Shown here in pieces: positions 1-13,034 of a DNA stretch of 64,000 bases (position 1 is its first letter; each line of letters begins with the position of its first letter). The position numbers were made by a program, and so were the translations under genes. Origin of the DNA: Cyanophora paradoxa (lineage: Eukaryota; Glaucocystophyceae; Cyanophorales; Cyanophoraceae); contig QPMI01000599.1 of NCBI GenBank assembly GCA_004431415.1, positions 62,001 to 126,000 on the forward strand. Direction: 5' to 3'. The notes under the pieces were generated by a model that saw only the letters and a program-made list of their open reading frames with translations, was not told the origin of the DNA and ran no database searches.

Positions 1-3000
1 CCTCGCCGCCCCCGCCGTCGCCGTCGCCCAGCGCCTCTCCATGACGGTGCCCCGCTGCCGCCTCTCGCGCCCCGGCCTGCTTTCAGCGCTCAGCTCCTCC
101 TCTTGGGCAGGACACGCGGGCGCTGCAGAGCGGGGGCGCGCTGTACCTCGCGGGGGGCGTCCTCACCCTCCTCGACTCCACCTCGAACCGCTCCTCGACG
201 TCGGCGCCCAACGCCCGCGGCGGCTTCGCCCGCGTCACCGACTGCGCCCCGGCCGGCGCGACGGAGGCGACGGTGGCGAGCCCGCTGGTGAACGGCACGG
301 CGCACGTCCTCTTCCGCGGCGTGCGCGTCTCGGAGAGCGCGGCGACGGGCGAGGGCGGCGCGCTCGCCGTCGACGGGCGCTGCGCGGTCCGCCTCGAGTC
401 GTCGGCGGTGCTGCACGCGCGGAGCGACGGGTCGGGCGGCGGCGCGTTCGTCTCGTCGGCCCGCCTCGCCCTCGCCCGGGCCGAGTTCGACGGGTGCCGG
501 ACCCTCTCCGACGGCGGCGCCGTCGCCGTCGAGGGCGACGCCGACCTCGCCGCCGCCGACGCCCGCTTCGCGAACAACGCCGCCGTCCGCCACGCCGCTT
601 CCTCTTCGATTCTCTTCCAGCCTTCTCGCTGACCTCGAGCTGCAGTCCGGATTCTCGTCGATGGGAGGGGCCGTCGCCATCGCGGCGACCGACGCGTCGC
701 ACCGGCACACGATGGAGCGCTGCTCGTTCCTCTCCAACGCGGCCACCATCGCCGGGGTCCGACCCCCTTCTCCATTCGCTCTTCCGCCTCTAAGGCGCGT
801 CTCCGTCCGCAGGGCGCGCTGTTTGTGAGCGGCTCCTCGACCGCCGCCGTGTCCGCCTCGTCCTTCACGTCCAACTCCGCGCCGAGCGGGGTCCGCCCCA
901 TTCCGCCCCGTGCCGGCTCGCCCTGAGCTCGCCGCCCCGCAGGGCGCCATCGCCGCGACGCACCGCGGCTCGCTCAGCCTCGCCGGCGTGGCGGCCTCTG
1001 AGAACGCGGCGGCGCGGGGCGGGGCCCTCTTCACCGACGACCTCTCCGTCGTCTCCGCCGACGGCGTGACCCTCTCCGCGAACGCCGCCTCCGAGCAGGG
1101 CGGCGGCGCCGCGCTCGCCGGCTCCTCCTCGCTGCTCCTGCGCGCCTCGAGCGTGCGCGGCAACCGCGCCAGCAGCGGGCGCGGCACCGGCAGCGGCGCG
1201 GGGCTCCACGTCTCGGGCGCCGCATGCGCGACCGTCGCGACCTCCTCGTTCGCCTCCAACTCCGCCGCGTGCGCCCTGTCCCACGTATCTATCTGTTCGT
1301 GAACGTTACTGAGAGCGGCCGCAGCGAGCGCGGCGGGGGCGCGCTGGTGCAGACGACGTGCGAGTCCGTCTCGTTCGAGGGCGGGTCGATCTCGGGCAAC
1401 GCGGCGGGCGCCATGGCCGGCGGGCTCTGCGTCGAGGCGGGCGGCGTGCGCGCCGCCGGCGTCGCCGTGTCGGACAACACCGCGCCGGAGGGCGCCGGCG
1501 TGCACCTTCGCGGCGGCTCGCTGCGGCTTTTCGGCGGATCCGTCTCGGCCAACCGCGCCGCCAAGTCCGGCGGCGGCCTCTACTACTCGGCGCCGTCGAC
1601 GGGCTCCACGGCCTGGGCGCGCCTGGAGGTGAACGGGACCGCGCTGGACGGCAACGCGGCCCTCTCGGGCGGCGCCGCGTACGTCGCGCTGCCGCCCGGC
1701 TGCGAGAGCCTCGCGCTCGCGCCCTCCTCCGTCGCCGGCAACGTCGCCTCCGCGGGCGGCGGCGGGGCCTTCTTCGTGTCGGACGCCGCCCCGCTCCGCT
1801 GCCCCGCCCTCTCCGCCCCGTCCTGCGCCGCCCGCTACTGGAACAACACCGCGACGTACGGCAGGTCCGCATTCCCCGCCTCCCGGCCCCCCGGGCCCCG
1901 ACGCCGACGCCGGCTGAGGCCGCCGGGTTCGGCGCGGCAGCGCGTGCGCGACGGAGGAGAAGTCGATGCGGGCGCGGCTGCTAACGGCGCAGGCGGCCTC
2001 CGGGGACCCCATCGCCATCACCGTCGAGTGCGCTGCGCTCCGTTATATAATTAATACTTCAGTTCCTCTTTCCGGGGAGGCGCTGAGCCGCTGCCCGCCT
2101 CAGGCTGCTCGACGCGTACGGGGACCGCGTCCTGTCGGACACGGCGAGCCCCATCAAGGTGCGGTGCCCCCTCGGCGTCCCGGCGTGAAGTGGCGCGCAC
2201 GCCGCGCCGTTCGTGATCGGTTCGCGCCAGGCGTTCGACCCGGCGGGCATCGTGGACCTGGACGCCACGCTCGGGCTCGCCTCGCCGGCCCTGAGCGCCG
2301 CCGCCGCCAACGCGAGCAGCGTCCTCCTGAAGGGGAGCGTCGTCGCGTCGACGGCCGCCGGCCTCGCCTCCTTCGACGCCATCGCCGTCACCTCCAAGCC
2401 CGGATCCTCCCCGGTGCTTTCGTAGAAAGAAAGAGATCGAACGCGCCGCTCACCCTCGCCCCGCAGACGATCACGTTCGTGCTGCAGGCGGCCGGCCGCC
2501 CCGCGCTCCGCGTCGCCCTCGACATCCCGCTCCGCCGCTGCGTCCGCGGCGAGATCCAGCTCGTCACCTCCGTCTGCTCCGTCTGCCCGGTGCGCCCCGC
2601 GCCGCCGCCGGGCTCCAGGCCGGCGCCGCAGGGCCTGGCCTCGACTCACGCGGAGCAGACGGGCACGTACTCGCTCGTCGAGACGGGCGACGCGACGCAG
2701 TGCCTGCCCTGCGTCTCCGGCGGCTTCTGCTTCGGGGGGGACCTGGTCCGCCCCGCGGAGGGCCACTGGCAGAGCGACCGCAACGAGACCTTCATGGTCA
2801 AGTGCATCAACGTGCGCCGCCCCTCCTTTCTTTTTGTACCGTCCGACCTTTCAGGCCGCCGGCGCATGTAACCGCCCTCGCAGGGCCAGTGCCTGGCGCC
2901 CTCCACGACCGTCGTCAACGCGGCCGCGCTCGCCCGCAACTACACGCGCTGCACTGAGGGGTCCGGGCGCCTTTTTGCCAGACGAGAGCCGCGCCTCTTT

Positions 3001-6000
3001 GACGCCCCGGTCCGCCCCCGCAGGTACACTGGCCCGGTCTGCACGGTGTGCGCCCCCGGGTACGGCCGCACGGGCGACTACAACTGCGTGAAGTGCCCGG
3101 ACCCGGCGACGAACCGCGGGCTGGGCGCCCTCATCGCCTTCATCATCGCGGTGGTGGCGGGGCTGATGGTCTGGTCCACCCTGCGCTCCGCCGGCCGCAT
3201 CAAGCTCTCCGAGACCTCCGTCGTGGTGCGCCCCGTCCCCTTCCTTTCTTTCAACTTCCTCCGCCGACGGCGCTCTCGCAGATCAAGATCCTGCTGGACT
3301 ACCTGCAGAGTGCGCCCCTCCTCCGTCGAACCTCGAGCTCGAGCCGCGCTCCTGACGCACGCATCGCCCGCAGTCGTCACGCTCGCCAAGAACTTCGAGG
3401 TCGAGGTGCGCCCTCGGCCTCCCTCTCCCGCGCGCTTCGCCCGGCCCCGCTAACTCGCCGCCGCTCTTCCAGTGGACTTTCAGCGCGCAGTTCCTGTTCG
3501 GTGCGAGCGGCGCCGGCGCGAGCAGCGCGGAAGAGGGCGTCTGAGCGCCTCGCGACCGCGCAGACGTGCAGCGGGCCGCGAGCTCCCCCATCGACAGCGT
3601 CTTCTCCGTCGACTGCATCATGTCCTTCGATAACTCCGCCATGCATCCCTTCTACGGTGCCATGGGATGCGATAGGATGTTACTGTATCCTCTCCTGAGC
3701 TGCCTTGTGCTCTGCAGCCCGTCTGGTGGCGATGATGGTGCTGCCGGTCTTCGTCTCCCTCGTCCCCGGCGCGATCTTCATCCCGTGGGCCGTGTGGCGC
3801 TCCTTCATGGCCCGCCGAACGAAGCCCGCGCCCGCCGGCGCCGCCTCCGCGGCCCCCGCGCTGGGCGCGGGCTCGAAGCCGGCCCCGGCGGCGGCCTCGG
3901 GCCGCGGGCCGTGGCCGGCGAGCGGCGGACGCTGTCGCTCACGCTGCCGCTGAACGCCCTCAAGGACCTGGGCGAGCCGCCAGCCCCGCCCAAGCCCAAG
4001 CCCAAGCCGCCGGCGCCGGGCGCCGAGCGCCCCGCGGCCCGCTCGCGGTCGCCGGCCGGCGCCGGCGCCTCCGCGTACAGGAAGGCCGACGGCGTCCCCG
4101 TCCAGCTCGCCGGTGCGCCTTTCATCCAAGTTCCACTAAACCGCGTTGCGTGAGCCGCCTTGTCTTGAATCAGGCGGAAACGACGACGACGGCGCGATCG
4201 AGCTCGCGGCGCGGCCGGCCGGGATGCGGAGGGGCGGCGGAGCTCCCGCGGGGCGCCGCGTTCCCGGCGCATCTCGTTCGACGCGGACATGCTCGCCGCG
4301 GCGGTGGCCGCGGCGCCGCCCCGGCCGCTCCCGGCGGGCCGCCCTGGCCCGCTCTCCTTCTCCGACGCCGTCGCTGCTGCGAAGGCGGAGGCGGCCGGCG
4401 CCGCGGCCCAGGAGGCGGGCGTGGGGCGCAAGGTCGACGTCGCCGGCGCCGCCGTCGATGACACCGGCGAGGACGACGAGCCGGTCGAGTACCGCCCGTA
4501 CCACATCGCCTTCGAGAACTGGGTCCGCTCCCGCCGCCGCCGTGTCGATTTGGATCCGCTCGCGCGCGCGTCCGCTCACCCGTTCCGCCCTCAGACGGCG
4601 GCGGCGGTTGTCGTCATATTCCTCGTGTACCCGACCGTAACCCAGCAGCTGGTGCCCCGGCCCTCCCTCCGAGCTCGCGGCGCCGGGCGCGTCGGCCGCG
4701 GCTCACCGGACTCCGCCGCGCCCCAGTTCCGCATGTTCGGGTGCCTCGAGATCGGCGGCGGCGAGCGCGTCCTGAAGGTGCCGACCCTTCTAGTCTTGCA
4801 GATTTCCGTTCCGTCCGCGCGCGAGAGACGCCGACCGGGGACGGCAGCGGGAGATGTCGATCTCGTGCGAGTCGAGCACGTACACCTTCTGGGTCATGGC
4901 CATCACCGTGCGCCCCCCGGCGGACCCCCCCCGCCCCCGCCTCCCCCTCAGGCGGCCCCCAGGTGCCGTTCCTGGTGGTCTTCGGGCTGGGCGTGCCCCT
5001 CGCCTCCTTCGGCGTGCTCCACCGCAACCGCCACCTCACCCGCGACCTCGACTTCGCCCGCAAGTTCTCCTTCCTCTACAAGCGCGCCCCCACGCCCCCT
5101 CCCCCGCCCCCCTCCCCGCCGCCTGACGGGGCGCCGTGCCAGGGGCTACCGGCCCGAGCGGCTCTACTGGGAGACGGTCGGGCTCCTCCGCAAGCTCACC
5201 ATCTCCTTCATTGTCGGCGCGCCCCGCCCCGACCCCGCCCCGCCCCCGCCCCGCCCCCGCGCGCCGCTGAGCCCGCGACGACGCCGCGGGACCCCAGTCT
5301 TCTTCGAGGGGCGGCAGCTGATCCAGAGCCTGCTGGGCCTCGGCCTCCTCGTCGGCTTCTTCACCCTCGACCTCGTCGCCGTCCGCCCCGCCCCGCCCCG
5401 CCCCGCCCCGACGTTGCGGCGTTCCTCATGGCCGCGGGGGGCGCAGAAACCGTTCCAGACTCCCCGGCTGAACGCGCTGGGGGCGGCCTCGCTCGCCGCC
5501 TCGTCGATCACGATCTACTCCGGCATGTTCCTCAACAACTTTATTTCCGACGACGTGCGCGCGCCCCCCCGGGCTGCCGGGCGCGCGGCGCCGCGCGGGC
5601 CGCTCTGACGGGCCCCAGGACGAGATGGCGGTGACGGTCTTCCTGCTGGCGGTGAACCTCGCCTTCCTCCTCGCCGTCGCCCTCGTCGTCGCCCGCAACT
5701 TCCTCCACTCCGGTGCCCCCCCGCGCCCCCGCCCGCGCCCGCGCCCCCCGCCGTCGAGCCGCCCCTGACGCCGCCCCCCCCTCGCCCAGCGGTGACGGTG
5801 ACGACGACCTTCCGCAACCGCGTGAACTCGGACGTGGAGCTCTCCAGGCGGGCCCCCCCGCCCGCCCCGCGGCCCTCCCTCTAGATCTCCGAGCGGCGCT
5901 GACCGCCGGGGGGCGCGGCAGGCACGGGAAGATGACCTTCCGGCGGGTGGCCGGCATCGTCCGTCACGCCTACGGCGCCTTCTCCGAGCACGGCAGGGTC

Positions 6001-6799
6001 CGCCCGCCCCGCGGCCCGCCGGGAGGGTGCGCGCGCCGACGTTCCGCGCCCGGCGCATGCGCAGGAGAAGGAGGAGGAGGTGGCGACGCGGAGCCCGGCC
6101 TCGTCGCGGCGCAACTCGCGGAGCTCGCTCGGGGGCGGCTCGAGGCGCGGCTCCCGCAGCCCGGGGCGCCCCCTCGACCGCGAGGCCCCCGCCGCCTTCG
6201 CCGCCGCGCCCCGGTCCTGGCGCGCCAGGGAGGGGACGCCGACGCGCCCCGCTCGCCCCCCGCCATCTCCTCCTCCTTCTCGTCGGCCGGCGCCGCGGCC
6301 GGCGCGCCGGCGGCGAAGGCGGCGCCGCCGTCGTTCGCGACGGCGGCCTTCCGGGCCTTCGCGGACCCCTCGGGCCCGCTCTCCTCGCCGCCCTCGGGCG
6401 GCTCGGCCCTCCTCGCCCTCCTCGCCCCGCTCGACCTCGCCGACTCCGAGAGCGGCGGGGCCCCGCGCGGAGCACGCCCGTCCTGCAGCCGCAGCAGCCG
6501 GCCTCCCCGCGGGGCGGAGGCGGAGGCGGGCGGGGCGGGCGGGCGGACGGGGCGGGGCCGGTGGACGAGGCGGTAGAGGCCGCCCTGCAGCGCGCCATGC
6601 GCCCGCCGCCCCCGCGACGGCCGAGGCGCCCGTCGCCTGGACGGACCTCACGGCGGCGGCCGCCGCGCAGCTCGTGGCGGCGGAGGCGGCGGGGGCGGCG
6701 GCGGGGGGCGGGCCGCAGCCGTGGTCGCCCCCCTCGGAGCTTGTGGACGACGTCGCCGCCGCGCACCGCGGCGACGCCCTCGCCGTCCAGGACGCCTGA
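1..6799 (+). CDS. Large beta-helix (Pmp-like repeat) and multi-TM membrane protein, 5' end missing
   Basis: Multi-exon gene cut by the left edge; the first full exon begins at 111 after an acceptor. From 111 to about 1870 the spliced frame holds many short beta-helix repeats marked by GGAL/GGG and [GNSAED]N[ARSTV]A motifs (NNAA, SNAA, ENAA, GNRA, DNTA, GNVA), like polymorphic outer-membrane-protein repeats. A Cys-rich region follows (2560-3110; motifs CSVCPV, CLPCVSGGFC, CTVCAPGY, CVKCPD), of the GCC2/GCC3-like kind seen next to TM regions in protist surface proteins. Hydrophobic segments then lie near 3121-3180, 3712-3800, 4600-4650, 4960-5030, 5310-5390, 5450-5550 and 5630-5700. The tail (5800-6799) is Ser/Arg/Ala-rich and presumably cytoplasmic. 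Short C-rich introns separate the exons. The stop is TGA at 6797. The repeats suggest a cell-surface or adhesion/sensing role, but no ligand or activity can be assigned. Confidence 0.8.
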
Positions 6800-7326
6800 C
6801 CCCGCCTCCCAAGGAGGAAGACTGCGCCTTTTTAAGATTTATGTATTCTTTAGCCTTATATCTATATCTTGCATACGTATACAATTGCAAGGAATGGCGA
6901 TGATCCCGAGGCGAAGGCCTCCGCTTCAAGAATGCTCACGATTGTTTTTCTTTCAAGCTTTAATTTGTATCCCTATCGATTACGTGTATATTGATTGTAT
7001 TGAAAGTATCTATAATACTGAGATCCTGGCCTGAAGTTTGCAAAATTGCATACCGCGGAGCCTCGATCGCGAGCTCCCTCGGCCCGCTGGCAATATTAAT
7101 TGACTCATGACCAGCGCTAGCTGCAGCTGCAGTGCACGTGATCATGATCATGACATGCATATGCTTGCGTACATCGCTATCCGCCCGCACTAGTTCTTCC
7201 ATGCGTCAAATTCGAATGCATGCATTGTACATGTGCATCGCGTTCGAATACGGATTCAAGATCTAGAATATGGAATTCGAACATAAGCGTTGGCCATGGG
7301 CCGGGGGCGCATGATCAGATCTAGAT
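6800..7326. other. Convergent intergenic spacer
   Basis: AT-richer spacer between two convergent genes. No ORF with coding character is visible. It contains a cluster of nested palindromes at 7138-7163, built from GATCATGATCATG followed by GCATATGC, plus several ATGCAT and CTAGATC words. It must hold the 3' UTRs of both neighbours; no clear poly(A) signal can be assigned. Confidence 0.6.
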
Positions 7327-8574
7327 CTAGAGCCCGTCGTGGACGGGCCTGACGTCGCGGATGTCGCCGCGGCACTGGGGGCACGGGTCCCCCCGCGAGC
7401 GAACGCTCGTGATGCACGAGTGGCAGAAGACGTGCACGCAGGGCACGATCGCCCGCCGCGTCGCCAGCGGCTTCGACTCGAGGCAGATCCCGCAGTCGAA
7501 GTTGGGCGGCCGCGCCGCCGCCTCGCGGGCCGCGGCGAGGGCGAGCTCCTCGGCCACGCGCCCCGAGGCCTCCTGCAGGCGCCGCGACAGGGCCAGCAGC
7601 TCGGCCGCCCGCATCCCGCGCAGCCTCGCCTCCCCGACCTGAAATGAGGGGTTTGAGTAACGGGGACAGGCTTAGGTGAGAAAGCAACGTGCGTCGCACT
7701 TCCAATGCGCCCTCCAGTCGCCCTCGGAGGGCGGCCGACTCCGCCTCCGCCGCCTCCGCGCGGGCCTGCGCCGCCCCCGCCGCCCCACGCGCCTCCGCCA
7801 GCTGCCCCCGCAGCGTCGCCGCCTCCGCTGCCACACGCCGCGCCTCCGCCTCCGACGCCCCCGCCCTCCTCTGCGCCTCCTCCCCGAGCCGCCTCTGCTC
7901 CGCCTCCGCCTTGCGGGCCGCCGCCTCCGCTTTCTCCTTCTCCTTCTCCCTCTCCCTCGCCCGCCTCCTCTCCTTCTCCGCCTCCTCCCGCGCCGCCCGT
8001 GCCGACGCCTCCGCGGCCTTTGCCCGCTCCTCGGCCGCCGCGAGCCGCCGCTTCAGCTCTTCGTACTCGCTCGCGAGCTTCGAAGCGGCTGCCGCTGCGG
8101 CTGTCGCTGTGGCCGCCGCTGCTGCTTCCGCGGCTGATTCGGAAGAGGCCGCGCGTGCAAAAGCCTCCTCGCCTCGGCGTTCAGGCAGCTCCGGACCTTT
8201 CACCTGCAGCTGGGGCTGGGGCTGTCGGGTTTCCGCTTTGCGCTGGATCTGCGGTTGCTGTTGTGGCTGCTGAGGCTCTTGCTGCAGCTGTGATGCGGGC
8301 TTCGGGTTCGCGCTGATTCCCGCTTCCTGCTGACCCGCGCCGGGCCCTATAGCTACGCCAACGTTGACCGGTACCGGTACCAATGCTGATTTTACCTCAA
8401 TGTTCTGAGTTTGAACGATAAGTAAAACAGACGGATTTAATTTCGTAAAATGTTTATTAACAATAAGCTTACCGCGCCAGCCGCAGTATGCGTCGGCTCC
8501 GGAGGGCTGCAGCTGGTAGATTCAGCGCCCTCCCGTTCAGCTTCCTGCCCCTGCAGCTGGCGACGACGGGACAT
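7327..8574 (-). CDS. Coiled-coil protein with C-terminal C3HC4 RING finger
   Basis: Probable E3 ubiquitin ligase. As a stand-alone model: exon 1 8574-8473 (start codon in GACCATGTC), exon 2 8404-7700, exon 3 7638-7327, giving 372 aa. All junctions are GT-AG and in phase. The order is a Gln-rich stretch (QQEPQQPQQQPQ), an Ala-rich linker, about 120 residues of Lys/Glu/Arg/Ala coiled coil (EKERRRAREREKEKEK), a second helical segment, then the RING near the C-terminus: CGIC, 14 residues to CVHVFCHSC, and CPQC, giving all eight zinc ligands. RINGs of this type recruit E2 enzymes; the substrate is unknown. The architecture recalls Bre1-type ligases but is not diagnostic. Alternative: these are the last exons of the gene that begins at 12649, because a phase-0 GTAAAG...CTGCAG intron (8689-8551) would join the two. 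Confidence 0.75.
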
Positions 8575-11500
8575 GGTCGGAAGCAGGGAGACAGCCAAAC
8601 AGTGGTGAAAAGCTCACGACACTCGCAGAGGATGTGCCAGCGGTAGCAGGGCAGAGGACGACAACGGCCTTATCATTATTGTTCTTTACATGATCAGCCG
8701 AAGGTGGCTCGGCCGCGGGCGGTCTTGCATTCGCAACCTGTACACATACACATGCAGCCGTTCATGATCAGTTGGCAAAACACTTTATAATTTAGAAAGA
8801 ACTCTCTAGATCTGCTCCAAAAGAATTTCGAGTTCACCTGTGCCGCTTTCACTTTGCCCTTGCCCTTCTGCTTTTGCCCCGTTGTTCGAATTTTGGAAGG
8901 GCCGGCACCAGCACCGGACGAGCTCAAGTCGCGATCGATTGACTGGAGAGCAGACTCTGCTCGTTGTTCGAGGTACTCTGACACACCGTTGGCCACTTCC
9001 AGCTCGAGGACGTGGGTGCAGAGCGCCCTGGCCGCTGCCCGGAAGCGCGAGAGCTCCGTCAGGTTGACCCCTGCGCAAAATTCGAATGGGGAAAGCAAGC
9101 TCGCGCGTCTCAACCGCTGACCCTCGGAGAAAAGCTTCTTCCGCAGATCGGAGAGCTCAGTTTCGACCTTGGCGAGGTGAATGTGAAGGCAGACCCAGAC
9201 ATAGCAGTGCCCCAGATATTGTTGCATGATCGTGTCGCACTCAGGGAAAGACACCTGAGTCCGGTATTAGCTATTTCGTTGAATTCTCTCTATTTTGACC
9301 ACGCTGACGGTACACACCTTCAATTGATGCAGGGCCAACCGAGCACGCTCGTCCGGATCGGAAAGAGTGTGGTTGAGCAAAGACGATTCCAGAAGCTTCT
9401 CCAGCGCAACGGTGTTAACGGCTGTGCATGCATAAACGTTATGATCAGCATCTCTTCTCCGGCGATCACGTGAACAGAGCACGTGTCACGCATGCCTGGC
9501 TCGTCATTCGAGCTTGGACTGACGTTGATGGCGTCCCACAGCTTCCTGATTATCTCCAGATATTCCCTGACAATCTCAAGAGCAAACAGGCACAGCGACG
9601 CAGATCTGCGATTTGAGCAATTAGCAGAGCGATTCGAAAGTTTAATTATAAGCTATAGCACAGTAATCATATAAGAGGCTAGGAGAAAGACCTGCGTGTC
9701 GTTGGAGACCGGTACCCTGCAATTGGAATTTCGATTTCCGAATCCTTCTCTTGCTCATGGACCCATTGATCATCATAGTTTCTTGATTGGTAGTGTTGGC
9801 GTATTGCGGAAGGCGTCTCGGAATCCTGAGAGAGAGCTCCTCATATAAGTAGATATTCTCATGATTTAATTGCATTAGCAATAATGGTGGTTTAATTTGA
9901 ACTTGCCTGTAGGTGCCCGATGACCTGCTCGATAAGATCCATGATATCTAATGAGCGCCAAAGCGGAAGGCGCTCCACAGGCCCATTTTGAGAATAGCCC
10001 GCCACTGCACGCAGGTATGAATTCGAAACTGCAAAGCACGTGCGCATGCGTTCACACATGTACATCCAAGAATCACCTTCGTAGCAACCGCCGCGCCACA
10101 AGCTCTTTCCACAAATGACTTCAAACCTGAAGAGATATCCAGGATCCGCCCGACACTAAAATGGATCGTGAATGCGGGTGATCATGATTAGGAATGATTT
10201 CCTGAACGTTGAAAACAATCATGAAGAAAAATGGACCATGTTATTGATGCTGTCCGGTGGCTTCGTTCCACGCCAGTCGTTTTTGTGGCGAGTTTCGATT
10301 TGTACCAGAGAAGCCTCGCAGCGCCGGATCTGCAGTGATCATGATCATGAGAAGACGAATTCGCCTCCGAAGAATAAGCTAAAGATCTAGCTATAGAATG
10401 AATCAATTTGCGATACCTGCTGCCAGGTAGTTTCAAGACGTTGTCGCGTTGAGAGATAGTCAGCCTGCGTTAATTGGGATTGATAAAGGAATCGATCAGC
10501 GAAAGATAAGCGAACAAAGATTCTTACACGAAGAGCTTCTCGATCATTTATGATGGAATGTGTTGGCCGGAAGAAGTCCGGGCAGTCGACGAATGTATTG
10601 CGCAGATGGCATGCAAACACGAGTTTCGAATCAGCCACAAGCTTAGGCTGCCAATCATAACGCAGGCCAATCGCTGACTTCGAGCTGCAGCTTTGAAGAC
10701 AAGAGCGGAAACTCTGTTTACAAAATCATTAGTTGTGCGCGAAAATAAAAGTGATGGTCATACCTGATTCAATGGATCAGCGTCGGAAACCGAGCATAGG
10801 CTGCACATGAGGCTGCCATCCGGGCTATAGCTGCACAGACCGCGCTCTATCCAGGGCCACTGCTCCATCACCAGATTAGGGCAGCTGAGGAACTCGACCT
10901 TGTCAAGGATAAAGTATTCCCCCTGCCCAATCGCCGGTTAATTTACGATCAAAGAATCCAAAATTGACGCACTTTGCGATAGATTGAGCAAGAGGCGAGC
11001 ATGCCTGGGCAGACACTACAAATCCCGCGATCGAGACGGGGTTTGAGTCCCAGAAGATCAGAGCCACTAGTACTCTTGAGCCTCGAAACGCAGTCAACTT
11101 GTCCTCGCCGACCCCGCATCGCTTCCCGGATCTCTTCAGCCGTGAAGTCCCACCGAGCAACGACACGACCCGCCGGTGGGAGATCTTGAGCAAATCTAGC
11201 AGATTCGCAGCTGTTGCCGACGTTTACGGGAAGAACAATGAAACGAAACGTGAAGTGGACTGATGGGGTCAGCTCCAAAGACCGGTCCCGCTCAGCTTCG
11301 ACCTGGAAAACCGGCTCTTCGCAAACGATGCGGAAGAGCTGATCTTGAAACAGGGTGCTCGAGCTCGAGCTCGCTTTTGGCTGCTGCTGCTGCTGCTTTG
11401 CCTGCTGCACCTGCTGTGCTTGCTGTGCCTGCTGCGGCTGCTGCAGCTGCTGCTGCGGCTGCGCATGCTGTCGCTGTTGATTGTCGTGTGCATGAAATGC

Positions 11501-12649
11501 TGGGAAGAAGCCAGCCTGTTTGGCCTCATGCACGTCCACCCGATCGCACCGGCGGGTGTGCTGGCTGCCTCCAACTTTCAGAGATGCCGCCTTCAAGTTG
11601 TCGCTGAACTTGAAGCGCTGCTGATCGTATTCGTCCTCCACGCGAGACGTCGCAACGACCGCAACCTTCAACTTCTCCGGGGAAAGATCAATCCAGTGCG
11701 GAAAAGAGAAGCCAGCTCCAGGGCGCAGTGTGACCGGTTCATCTTGCAGCGCATCGTCGATGATCTCCTCGGCTCGCTCAGCGCTGCACGGCACGAGCTT
11801 TGCCACGCGCCGTGCCAGCTCCGAGCGAGAGAGGCGTCCGTGCTGCTCAAGAATCGTCTTTCGCTCGTCGTCAGACAGCTTGGCCCATGCTTGAGAGACA
11901 GAATTCGAAGTCGGAACTGCGAAGAAAAAACTAAATCAAAGAAGAACAATATTAATCGATATCGATCATGACAGTTTGCACACGTAAACGAAAGCGAGTA
12001 CAATAATCACTTATAATTAGACATGCTTAAGATCGGAGACGCACCCACTTTCGATGATGAGCGGCCAGGATCTCGAGCAGGCCTCGAGGTTTGCCTTGTC
12101 TTGGCGGTTGGATGAGGTTTGTCTTGGCGTTGGCTTTCGCGGATCCCCTCATTTATGGAGCGCATGAGCTCGTGCTTGGCGAGGGCCACTTTGGGATCGA
12201 CAGCTGGAATCTGCGATGCGAACGGAATTATGATCAGATATCGATCTAGATTAGCTTTCAAGTTAGCAAAAGTTCGAATTCCCTCGTTCATGGCCACGGA
12301 TCGCTCAAGCAGCAACTCGACAGCTGAAAGCTGCAATGCGATTGAATTAGCTGTATTTTGAACGGAGGCCTCAATTTGAGCTCTTGTCGCCGCATTCTTC
12401 TGTAGGTCTACATATCGCTAGCTCGAAAGATTAAAGATTAATATTAGATCTAGATGTGTTTAGCCATTTGCATGCCTAAATCCTTGGATGCGCGCGCCGC
12501 GGCTACCAGTACCATCATGGCATGCGCGGCATGCATATGGCGAGCATCAGCCTGGCAGCACTATATATATATAGCTAGCTACAGCGCAGTGAGCGCACCT
12601 GGTCGCGATCCGGCTTCGGGAACATATCTGGAGCTCGAGATCGATTCAT
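8575..12649 (-). CDS. Uncharacterised multi-exon protein with poly-Gln linker
   Basis: I do not recognise the family. The proposed start is 12649: exon 1 (12649-12599, 17 codons, MNRSRAPDMF...) joins in phase to 12399. The exon at about 12200-12050 reads IPAVDPKVALAKHEL. A large open exon spans about 11900-10960 with AWAKLSDDERKTILEQ, SAERAEEIIDDAL, GAGFSFPHWIDLSPEKL, then a Gln-rich linker at 11480-11370 (QQPQQAQQAQQVQQAKQ). Later exons are at 10915-10765, 10670-10425, 10130-9910, 9600-9490, 9430-9310, 9250 and below, and 9180-8840, ending in a Lys/Gly/Gln basic segment (TGQKQKGKGKVKAAQ). Introns are longer and more AT-rich than elsewhere. No catalytic motif is visible. A TATATATA element lies just upstream of the start (12667-12676). 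The last exon is uncertain and may splice into the RING exons downstream. The start lies 381 bp from the LTR retroelement. Confidence 0.55.
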
Positions 12650-13029
12650 CTGAGCGCGGAAGGGCGATATATATAAGCAAACTTCCTAGCTATGGGGGGG
12701 TCCGCCTCAGGCCTAGGGGGTCCGCCGGGGGGCGACAGGTTGGGGCCAGCTGTGAAGCTCGACGGGTTGCAATTGCGCACTGCGGCACCGGTACCGTGCA
12801 CTGCGGCACGTGTAGCCTTTCGCAGCGCGCCTGCGGGTCGACGTCAGCTGCAGCTGCAGGGCGCCGCGGCCGGCCGGCGCCGCGGCGCGCGCGGGCCGGG
12901 GCCGCGGCCGCCGCGGCCGGCCGCCGGGCGCCCGCCGCGCGCGGTGCCGCAGTGCCGCGGTAATCATCAGCGCTAGCATATGCATGATCATCGGACCCGG
13001 CCTTTTTTAGGTCGCCCGGCCCATGCATA
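12650..13029. other. Spacer between gene start and LTR element
   Basis: No coding signal. It contains the TATATATA run at 12667-12676 (possible minus-strand core promoter), two CCGCCGG/GGGGTCCGCC repeats at 12695-12735, and an extremely GC-rich GGCCGCCGCGG-type palindromic block at 12860-12950. Confidence 0.5.
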
Positions 13030-13034
13030 TATAT
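13030..13034. repeat. Left target-site duplication of LTR element (TATAT)
   Basis: Five bases, TATAT, directly before the TGTCG start of the left LTR. They match the five bases directly after the CGACA end of the right LTR (25642-25646). A 5-bp duplication is the size expected for Copia/Gypsy-class integration. Confidence 0.85.

Noticed and set aside
90-2021. Long minus-strand ORFs opposite the beta-helix gene
   Set aside because: They are shadows of the plus-strand codon pattern at high GC; the plus frame has the repeat motifs and consistent introns.
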